Assembly (NCBI GenBank): GCA_947623455.1
Contig: OX392536.1
Location: 34,229,465 to 34,293,464 of the forward strand
From: Mimachlamys varia
Lineage: Eukaryota > Mollusca > Bivalvia > Pectinida > Pectinidae
Direction: 5' to 3'
Length of the DNA stretch: 64,000 nt
Position numbers and translations under genes: made by a program. This document shows positions 36,801 to 48,800 of the stretch, piece after piece. The notes under the pieces were generated by a model. It was not told the DNA's origin. It saw nothing but the letters and a program-made list of their open reading frames with translations, and did not search any database. Position 1 is the stretch's first letter; each line of letters starts with the position of its first letter.

Positions 36801-39800
36801 AAAATTTAAGTCCACGATGGGGATGACCTTGACCTACCTTGTACCCTGATAGTGAACGCACACTCTCAACGACAGCCAATGAGGTGATGTGCTGGAGGTA
36901 GGACGCGTGTCGGCCGAGGGGACTGTCCATAGGTACACTGACAAGGAGGGAGAACATGGCACAGCCCACCGGACTCAGCCAAGCATTGCCCCCGCGACCT
37001 ACAACACAGTACATCAAACATGTCTACTATTAACGTCAATACATGCATTGTATTGTCAATGCAAAACCATACCAATATACCGTAATTTCCTGTGTATTAA
37101 TTGCCCGTGGGCTATACAATTTTTATATCAGAAGATGTCTAGTGCGGGCTATCTACTGATGCAGACTATCTGTGTTTTTTAAAACCAAATTATTAAATAA
37201 TGCGGGCTTTACGTTGTTAAATGTTTCCACTTTTATCAACATTTAAATCTACACTATTTGTAAACAAAATATAGCATTGATAAGTTTATATAGAGATATA
37301 GTTATACACATAAACATATATAATTATTTACAAAATAAACACAATATTTCCATCATATGTCTCTGATTTCCAACATTCAAAATAATTAATCACATACGAA
37401 GTACACTTGTACTCAGCAAGTATACTTTCCACGTATACTCCGCGGGCAATCTGCACTGCCAGTGCGGGTTAACTGGAATTTATTTTACAAAAATGCCTTA
37501 ATTTACTTCCCGCAGGCTATACCCCGGTGCGGGTAATACACAGGAAATTACGGTAAATACAAAATAACAATCCTTATCAACACTACAATACATTGTCAAC
37601 GTCTATTTGTAAACATTTTCTTCAGGTTGGAAATTATGATTTATGTTAAGATTATTTTACACAATCAATATATGTTTCATGTGACATTTCGATGACTAGT
37701 AAGTTTATATCCTGTCACCTTCATCAGACTAATGACCAACAAAGCGTATGCATACAACAGTTGTAAAATTTGTACGAGTTGGTAAATGACCAATCGAGTC
37801 CAGTTATTGTACCGAAATGAAAAGATTGATCTACACTTTGTTTATGACTTGGTCATAGATGTGCGAGAGTCTGTGGCCCAATCATCCTGATTTGGAACCG
37901 GCCTACTGTGGCGTATCCAGATGGCTTCTTTGATCTGTCGCCTCAGCAGATTTCTCTCTCTGTGTAACACTTTGGAGTTTTCCCAGTCAATCATACGATA
38001 GCTCAGTACGGCATGGTCTGTAATTGCCGATTTATTTATCTGAGACTTTGCCTGCTTATTTTCTGATCTGTTGAATTTCTTTCCTTCTTGAGTGTCAGTA
38101 TCTTTCTTTACTTCACCAAGACAAACACCAAAACATTTTCCGTCTCTCCAATATATGATGCGTTGCAGTTTTGGCATCCGATCTTGTACACGCATTCTGC
38201 AACGTTTTCTTTCAGTGTTTTATCCTTAGGATGTTACGGAGTGTTTTGTGTGGCTTCATGGCTGTTGCTATGCCATGACTGCGATATATCCTCTGGCTGG
38301 TTTCAGATATGCCTTTGATATACAGGATGACCACTTGACCTTTTGTTTTGTTCTTATCCTTAATTAGTCTTTTATTGTTTCCCCCCCTTACTTTGACAGT
38401 GCTGTTCTACTCGTTTTAGGGCCCATTCTGGATATGCACATGTTTTCTTTGCCCTAGCAATGTGTTTCTGCTCTTGCAATTAGTCATGCTGATGACATGC
38501 TGTTTGGTTGTGTAAAATAATCTTTACATAGATGTAAACGTCTGAGGTATAGAGTCAGTCTCCATTGTATTCTACAACAATACAATGCTCTTCCTTTATA
38601 GGGATTTGACAGCTAGACAACACTCTTCACTATAATGTATCAAAGATCAAAACACATTTTCAATATATAAAACTTAACATAATTAGTAACCACAATTTTG
38701 GCTGAATTTTATACGTTCTAAATATCACCTTAGAATGTTTTTTTTGCTGATTTGGTAGAACCTTCGGCGTATTATACGCCTTAATTTTTTTACATGTTTT
38801 ATGTATTCTGTTTATGTGATGTAACGTGTATTTTATGTGTCTTGATAAAGGGGCAGATAGCCTTGAAAATTTGACAATTTAATTGTCTGTACTGTCGCTA
38901 TTACTTCCACGATCATAAACTTAACATGTATAAGATGTGAAGTGGGTTTACACATGTGACTAAGTAATAAGGTACAATGTCGCCTGTGATTTGAAACATT
39001 GTCCAACCTTTTCCACGTGTCTGTTTTCCGGGAATGGCAATCACTCCAACACCACTGGGAACATGGAACTGTAATCTGTAAACACATAAACCTGTACAGG
39101 TGACACACTGGTAAACATGGAACTGTAATCTGTAAACACATAAACCTGTACAGGTGACACACAGGTAAACATGGAACTGTAATCTGTAAACACATAAACC
39201 TGTACAGGTGACACACTGGTAAACATGGAACTGTAATCTGTAAACACATAAACCTGTACAGGTGACACACTGGTAATCATGGAACTGTAATCTGTAAACA
39301 CATAAACCTGTACAGGTGACACACTGGTAAACATGGAACTATAATATGTAAACACATAAACCTGTAAAGGTGACACACCGGTAATCATGGAACTGTAATC
39401 TGTAAACACATAAACCTGTACAGGTGACACACTGGTAAACGTGGAACTGTAATCTGTAAACACATAAACCTGTACAGGTGACACACAGGTAAACGTGGAA
39501 CTGTAATCTGTAAACACATAAACCTGTAAAGGTGACACTGGTAACCATGGAACTGTAATCTGTAAACACATAAACCTGTTCAGGTGACACACTGGTAAAC
39601 ATGGAACTGTAATCTGTAAACACATAAACCTGTACAGGTGACACACTGGTAATCATGGAACTGTAATCTGTAAACACATAAACCTGTACAGGTGACACAC
39701 AGGTAAACGTGGAACTGTAATCTGTAAACACATAAACCTGTAAAGATGACACTGGTAACCATGGAACTGTAATCTGTAATTACATAAACCTGTACAGGTG

Positions 39801-42800
39801 ACACACTGGTAAACATGGAACTGTAATATGTAAACACATAAACCTGTAAAGGTGACACTGGTAACCATGGAACTGTAATCTGTAAGCACATAAACCTGTA
39901 CAGGTGACACACTGGTAAACATGGAATCTATATAAACAGCAATATAACTAATTCAGGTGTCATTTAGGTTATAGAATCTGTTTATAGAATTGGTACACGG
40001 ACAACATGTAAATAACATGTTTAATTCCTATTCAAAGTTGTTTTCAAAAAAATAAAAATAAAGTATATCACTAAGAATACCTGAAGCCTAAAGAAGTTTG
40101 TTTGAGTTGTTAATGTTTTGTCCTGTTTACAGCTAAGGTCATTAAATTCTGATATGCCAGATTTTAGTGGTGGGGAAAAGCCTGAGTTCCTGGAGAAGAC
40201 CACTGACCAACGGCCAGTACCTAGTGACTGCCCCACTTAGGTCTCAAATCTGTGACCCAGAGGTAGACAGCTAGTGATAGCAGAATGCCAGACACCTCAA
40301 CTACTCCCCCACGGCAGCCCCCCTGTGTCTATATCAACAATTAATTCATGTATAACGTGAAAAACTAAAAGTGTCTTTGAGATCAAATTTCTCGAGAATA
40401 CTCAAAATGTGTATACATATTTCAGCTGTAAATGTATCCCAAAACAGTTACCATTGAGTTGTATGGCTAGAGTATGATGTCTCTGAGTGAAACAGACTGA
40501 TAACATGGACTCACTTGTCAAACAAAGACATAGTGGTAGGCAGTCCAGTATTACTTGTCAAACACGGATATAGTGGTAGGCAGTTCAGCATTACTCACTT
40601 GTCAAACAAAGGCATAGTGGTAGGCAGTCCAGTATTACTTAATTGTCAAACAAAGAGATAGTGGTAGGCAGTCCAGTATTACTTACTTGTCAAACAAAGA
40701 GATAGTGGTAGGCAGTCCAGTATTACTTACTTGTCAAACAAAGAGATAGTGGTAGGCAGTCCAGTATTACTCACTTGTCAAACAAAGGCATAGTGGTAGG
40801 AAGTACATCGATCACCATCAGTGTGTTCCCCAGTGTGGTAGAGGTAAGGTTTTTGAAATAAACTTCATCATTGAAGAACTGTAGAACTCCCTGACCAGTG
40901 GTCTGCCCGGTAACCACGGGCAACAGACTGTCGGTGACTGGCCCTTGGCTAGGTGAGTACTCCGGTACAAACTGCAGAGTGACAGTGTTGGACACCAGTT
41001 TACCGTCTGGAGTCAGCTTTGTTCGAAGACTCTCAAGAAACTTGGACTTCATACTCTGTACAACAAAAATAACAAATCCAAACTAAGGAGAATGCTGGTA
41101 TGTAAATATATATATATAAACTGAATGATTTTTGATTACTGATTCTTTTTGACAAATTGAAAATGGAATATTTTCTATCCATTATACAGGATTTATTTAT
41201 TGAAGTATAAACTGTCTTGTATGTATCTGTGCTAGAAGAGGTATTTAATTGCAGTAAAAATTGTAGTCTTTAACTAGTGCTACACACAGATCCTGTTCTG
41301 TTCAATTCTATATGTATTTCATCAGTTCCAGTCAAACTTCCAATTCAATTAACTTGATTTAATTAACTTAATTGTCCCACCAACTTGGACATAACAATGT
41401 TGGACTGTCATTAAAGTTCATATACCAAACATATGTTTGTCCATGCATTAAACAGGAGATACATTGTATTGTAATAAGGCATTATGAATTTTTCATGATC
41501 AAAGTTGAGACAGGAGTTATGATAAGTCATGATATATACACACCTGTGTGTTGGAGAGGAGGTATATTTAGGTACACACCTGTGTGTTGGAGAGGAGCTC
41601 TATTTAGGTACACACCTGTGTGTTGGAGAGGAGGTATATTTAGGTACACACCTGTGTGTTGGAGAGGAGCTATATTTAGGTACACACCTGTGTGTTGGAG
41701 AGGAGCTATATTTAGGTACACACCTGTGTGTTGGAGAGGAGCTATATTTAGGTACACACCTGTGTGTTGGAGGAGAGCTATATTTAGGTACACACCTGTA
41801 TGTTGGAGAGGGGGGGTATTTAAAAGGTACACATCTGTGTGCTGGAGAGGAGGTATATTTAGGTACACACCTGTGTGTTGGAGGGGAGCTATATTTAGGT
41901 ACACACCTGTGTGTTGGGGGGTCATACAGTCAGGTGTAATTAGGTACACACCTGTATGTTGAACGAGAGCTATATTTAGGTACACACCTGTGTGCTGGAG
42001 AGGAGGTATATTTTGGTACACACCTGTGTGTTGGAGAGGAGGTATATTAAGGTACACACCTGTGTGTTGGAGAGGAGCTATATTTAGGTACACACCTGTG
42101 TGTTGGAGAGGAGCTATATTTAGGTACACACCTGTGTGTTGGAGAGGAGGTATATTTAGGTACACACCTGTATGTTGGAGGAGAGCTATATTTAGGTACA
42201 CACCTGTATGTTGGAGAGGGGGGTTATTAAAAAAGTACACATCTGTGTGCTAAAGAGGAGGTATATTTAGGTACACACCTGTGTGTTGGAGGGGAGCTAT
42301 ATTTAGGTACACACCTGTGTGTTGGAGAGGAGCTATATTTAGGTACACACCTGTGTGTTGGAGAGGAGCTATATTTAGCTACACACCTGTATGTTGGAGA
42401 GGAGCTATATTTAGGTACACACCTGTGTGTTAGAGGGGAGCTATATTAGGTACACACCTGTGTGTTGGAGAGGAGGTAACAGGCTGTAAACACTGGTACA
42501 GAACTGGTGTCTGTGTCCACTCCCAGGTCCTGTAATAGTTCTTTTAGCATATCACATCGGTCTTGGTTGGATTGTTTTAGTACCGCAAACATCTCATCCG
42601 TACAGGCATGCTCAGTTGGGTCAATATTGAGTAAAACCTGCAATTATGAAGTACTTGTCAAAAGTTGTTCAGCCATGCATTGGTTTTTAATGAAAAAATA
42701 TTTATCTGCAATCTAGTGTTAAATATAATTATAAAAATATACCTCTGCACATATTTACATTTTATACAAAGAATATTGTTTAAAATGATCTTCCTTCATA

Positions 42801-45800
42801 TTAAATGTGATAATTCTGAAAATTGACTAGGTAATTTATACATTTCTTGAAGCAGTAAATATAAGCCTCTTACCTGAGACATAATGGCATGCCCTGTCTC
42901 TGACCCCTGTGACTTGACATCTATAATTACTGGTTGACCATTGTGGTTTGTCCCCAGTACAGATAACGCGACATTTTCTCCTGTGACTGCTTTAGGATCA
43001 TACCAGTGACTTCCGCTCAGCACCGACACTCCCTTCCATGTACGGAAATCAACTTTGGAAATCCCTACTTGACCCTGTTGCTGAATCTCATGTCTGGCCA
43101 CAAACATGGCATCGAATGGACTACCGAAACTCAGAATGATTCCTCCGCTCTCAAAATACCGGAGGAAAGCATCTCCTACCCCATCATGGAGACTGTCACA
43201 AGACACCACCAGAAGAGCGGAGTTATCTGCCCATGGATCCCTCTTTACTTGATCATGGTTTAAGGCATAAATAACATAACGCTCTAGATTAATACACTGC
43301 TCCAATGTAGCTCTCATACCTGCAAATCTTTTCTCTGTGTCTTTTTTCCCACAATAAACTAGGATGTTTGGGGGTTTCATATTTGCTTGCATCATTCTCA
43401 CACGTTCTACCGATTCTAGGAACTGAGTGTCAAATTCACAGGGCTCTTCACCGCAACCACTCTCTGCCTCGTCCTCCGCAATACTCTCGCTGTATGGTGT
43501 AGGAGTAGTGGAATCCAACAGATTGGAGCTACAGATGCTGGTCCTTGAAGCCAAAGACTCGTTGGACCAGTCACAGGAAACAGTTTCACCTAGGCGGTCC
43601 CGCTGAGCCTTCAGTAGGACGGACTGGATGTCGTTGGCGTGGAGTTCTCCGTGGAGGTTAGGCTCCAGGTCAGTTAAGTCCTCTCCTGCTTGGCACTCCT
43701 CTATCTGTGGGACAAGGTCTGCTGCGGATCCACAAGTCTTCACACCTACAACAAACATGTCTATCATCAAAATATTATCTTCATTATTAGATGCAGTTTG
43801 ACATCAAACACTTCCATGGTTTTTCTTTAATTCCTTCATATTTATGTCCAAACATATCACTCATTTAGGAACTGTTTTTTGAAAAAGGCTAGTATATATA
43901 TGACTATCTGTGAAAATGTATTTCGACCAATCACTTTAAATTTCTGACTAGAATCAAAATGGCAAAAGCTGTTCAACTCCTTTTATGGAATGTTACATAA
44001 TGTACATGCCATTATAGGCAGACTACCCCATACTAGAATACGCATGCACCATGAAGTCTTTACAGTAACAAGATGGCACATAAATTGTGGTATACATACA
44101 TGCAATACAAAGTCTATGATCTAAATAACTATTAACTTTAAATGACTTCTAACTTGAAAACTAATAGATCTTCAAATTTTATTAACGACTATTTCTAGTC
44201 TACCACAATACCCTGTTTTATTTCACTGTCATGATCAGCCCATTGTATAATTTAAACGTGCTTACTGTTGGATAAATATATGCTATATGCTACTTGTGGT
44301 ATATGACCTGCCATACTTTTGATTGGTTGAGAAGTTGAACTTTGACCGAGTGACTGTTAACATCATCACCACTTGGCGGGAATATATATACGGGATGATA
44401 CGTTTTGCGCATATCATAGTCTGCGGTTCACCCCGGCTGGACTGAGATTGTGATTGGAACAGGTCACATGACTTGTAGTTATTGGATATGGAATTCATTT
44501 CAATCCTTGTTTAATGATTTCCTTAAAGTTACAAGACACTTGCTTTAGCTCATGTCTTTTGTAACTCTAGGAAAAGTAATTAACTCATGAAATAAATTCC
44601 ATATCCAATAACCACTCACAGTTTACTTAAATAACCCATTACAGCAATACATAAGACATAACTATATATATCAATGACCTAGAAATTCAGTCAACAAAAT
44701 ATTGATCACATCATCTTTATTTTTTTCGTTCTCTGAATTTTATATGCATCCTGATTACAAGTTTTAGGTTCAATTTTTTTTTCTTTCAATCCCCAACAAC
44801 ATATACAATGTATCACATACATGTACAATTTATCAATGAATTTTTTGAAATGTTAATTTTCTGAGGATAAAATGATCTTTTAAATAACTTCCAGTGGGAA
44901 AGTGGGAAATTAGTGATTCCTAATAAAGTCCACAAATTAAATTAAACCTCCCTGGTATTTAGTTTTTCTTACAAGTCATTATAAGCATTGTACAAGTTAG
45001 AGTGATATTGGAACATGATCAGCCACATGTGCTAGCTGTTTCATATACCTATATAGGATTTGCTACCTGTAGCTGTTTCATATAGCTAAATAGGAGCTGT
45101 TTCATATCCCTAAATAGGATTTACAAAGAAACCTTATGATATTGTATGTATAGTCATGTAATTTTTACCTCATAGTTAATTATTTCAAGTTTAACTGTTG
45201 ATTTATGTACAAATCTAATAGTAGTTTGTCCTGTGTGAGCATGTAGGTCAGCTTTATATAGCTAGCTGCCTTTCCTGATGTGTATATTTTATGTACATGT
45301 ACATTGACAAGATCAAATATTCAATCAGACACACTGCAATATCAACCTTGTGTATCATGTATGGCTTTTTTTGAGGATGAGGCATTTTAATTTTGCACTC
45401 AAATCACAGGGACATGTATAATAAGGCAAATAGGCCTAATTAGCGATAAATACCTTTATAATTATATTGTCAATATACATATATATAGGTATTTTTAGTC
45501 TTAATATACATGACCCTGTGCTCAAAAGGAGTGAATGCTTACCTAACTACTGAATCATGATCATCCTGCTGCATGTTTTATTAATGTAATCACTGAACAT
45601 TTTGTTCTGCTACATAAATTAGCAACCCAGATTGCCAGGTGCAAATGCATATATATATACATGTATATATAACAGTTTATGTCTAGAAGAACACCCGTTG
45701 TAATTTACAAGTCAGGGCAAACAATGATTAAGCAGATCGAGAGATGCCTGGATCTTCTCTTTTCGAAATTCTTGATTAATATTACAGCTTCAAAATGTAA

Positions 45801-48800
45801 ATATTCATGGACATGCAAGTTTGATATCACATATGTGACCACAGGGACATGTAGAGACTTTGATGATGAAAGTAAGTGACAATATATATTGGTATTTATC
45901 ACTAAATTTTATCATTATAATTAAAAGTCTATACATGTCCCTGGGATGTGACTTATAATATATTACATGTATCAAAGATTATAATGTTTGTCGTTAAGGC
46001 CTGATCATGGACCAGCAAGTGTAGGTTTAAATATATCACTGACATTCCAAAACACAGAAAGCTGAAGGTGCAAAAACTCCTGTGTGAAATCAAGAGAGTA
46101 GATTTCTTGAAAAGATCCTGCCATTTCCTGGAACCAGGAGTATCAGCCAGTCCATCTTTCCAGACACTGACAAAAACATCTGATCAGGGAAACTGTTGCC
46201 AGACAGCCAATTAATATACATTTGTACAGCAATAGGACACATCAATAAATGATACCTCTCTGTACAGACATATCCTGAAGTGTCAGTAAACATACAGATT
46301 TATAGTTATGTATGTACAGTTATTGTTAATACACATGTATGGCACCCCTCCAGCTCCCTCAGTCCAGTACACATAATTATATAATCATAGGAAAACAATG
46401 TTGCATAGCACAACAATATAATATGCATGACTAATTACCTACATCATGTAAACATACATAAAACCCAGCAAACCTGTAGTTCCTGAGTCTGCCACGTTTT
46501 ACCTCGTGTTTGTCTGTAGTCACCACCAGTACAACATATCACCTGTACAGCTAATGAGTCATGTAGGATATTCTGTGAAACTGGGTTTTCCCAGCCTATA
46601 TAGAAGTGTGATATCATACGTAGCTTTGAGCTAAATATAGCTACAGCATAGATTCACCATTGAAGTCATATTTGAACTCTTCCAATTCAAAAGGTGGGTT
46701 AGATCATAGTGAAATTTCAGGGGTGAACGTGTGATATATAGTTCTGGCTGCCATTAAATCAATAGTGAAGTGTGTTACAATATAGTCCTTAAATGTCTAT
46801 AAATAATGTATTGAAATATTTACCACCCTTTAAGTATTAATGATAACAGCATGTTTTATGGCAGGCATATATGTACTGAAATACTGAGATCAGGTCATGC
46901 ATGAAATACATATATATCTTGCGAGATTTATTTATCATTTTAATTAATCATTATATTATAGTGACTGTATATTTTTCTATTAATTTTGGATAATTATTTG
47001 AAAGAAAAAAGAGCCAAAATTGGCTAATATTATATATAAACTTGATACTTTATTTAATCTGTACATGTGTTCATTGCACGATTTCATCATTTTGAATCAA
47101 TTCAAAATTTTGTTTCACAAAAAAAAATGATATATAATTATCTGCTTTAAATATGAGTCTACATATAAGCTATATGCATTGCAAAAAAAGCCAATAAAAC
47201 CTATTTAATTCATGTAATTTAAATTACGGTTTCAAATCATTTACACAGTGCTAGGTCACTTTTTTATGTGAATTAAGCCACATTTTATTAAATTACTAAA
47301 GATATTTTCTCAGCAAAACAGAGAATGGCAAACATCAAAATACTACTTTAGGGCAAGATCAAATAAATTTCCAACAGTTGTTTTGAACTTCATCACGTTT
47401 ATATATAATTATATCCATTATTCGTTGAAATTCTGGTTTAACAGTTTGTGATCAAATCAAGAAGAAATAAATATGCCATGCTGAATTCATTTCATTACAT
47501 TTAAAATGCCTTAAAAGGGCATGTTGATTCCTTAAGTCACAAGTTCATATAAATGCCAGAGTTGATAGCATTATCACAATCAGAATCAGTTGTTAAACAC
47601 GAGGATAGATATAAGGGCCCCTGTGACTTTGATCTTTGATGATTACACTAGCGGATCCAAAGGGGGGGGGTCCTAACTCCCAGCCCCCCCCCCCCCCCTC
47701 CTTTTTTGGAGGAGGAAATTTTTTAATAGTCTTAAAAATGGAAATTTTGACCGTTGTATCATTGACATAGCATCAGCTGGACCCCTTCCTTTCGAAAAAT
47801 CCTGTATCCGCGCCTGGATTATAATCCAACAAATGAATTTGTTTTCCTGCAGAGCAGTTCTGGTGTGATAACTGGTATATATATATGCCCATCTATAGGT
47901 ATATAATCTACGAAGAAAAGCATCCGCACAATGATGTTGTACTGGTACAACTATTACTAATTTCAAATTCCCCCCAGCTTATATCAATGCACGCCATTCA
48001 AATGCACACTGAGGCACTACAATAATTTTGTAAGAATTTACCACCACGAATACCCCACCTCCACTTTAACGGCCCTGATCAATATTCAGGAATTAACGAA
48101 GCTTTCAGCGAGATGTCTCACTTTTAGACTGATCCACGCCCCGTCATCACTGTCAATGACAAGCAGAATCAGGATTCAACCACATAAGCAACAGAACATT
48201 GCTTCATTAGGGTTACACTAAATATCCAGTGTGTACAGACCTATACCAATTAAAGCAGTTGATATTGAGACTTCTTAATTGTCAAAGATGTGCCTTTTGT
48301 AAGGGTGCTGCGCTGTTATTTTCATAAGGTTTTGACGAGTTCAGGGCAGAAAGAATCATGACAAATAAAGCAAGCAGTGCTGTTGCAGTCTACCTTTCTG
48401 CTGATTGCTAAATTTGGTGATTGCCTCGCTACAATTTGAGTTAAAGCTATAAATCAACAGGGGAGAGGGGTCAATTGTACACTCTATATACAACATATAA
48501 TATCATCATTTCCATAAGTTCCATATATAGCATCAGTGATATAAGTTCTGTTGATATGTTGATATCCATACATGTAAATAAATATAATATTTTCATTGCA
48601 AAGTATTCAAGAAATAACTGTTTTTAGAAACATTGCGTATATGTATACTGTAGAAGCTCGATGAAATCTGAGACTCCATGGAAAGAGATCCTCAGAATTT
48701 TGGAGAAACTATTACAATTTTGTGATGATTTTTTTATATTATAGTTGAAGCTATCATAAAGGTTGAAATTTGGTTTAATGTTTTGCTTACATGTTAATTG

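Noticed and set aside
37842..38195. Penelope-like fragment as a possible functional endonuclease gene
   Set aside because: Frameshift right after the YIG region and loss of upstream reverse-transcriptase blocks; it is an intronic remnant.
38833..39922. Overlapping minus frames with VSPVQVYVFTDYSSMFT-type repeats
   Set aside because: 54-bp array at the HLCS exon 7 acceptor. Only the exon 7 frame at 39008-39075 is coding.
41372..42253. Open frames of 87-237 codons on both strands
   Set aside because: By-products of the 36-bp array (12-codon unit) in HLCS intron 5.
43006..43263. Plus-strand 85-codon frame
   Set aside because: Shadow of HLCS exon 4, which is coding on the minus strand with clear homology.
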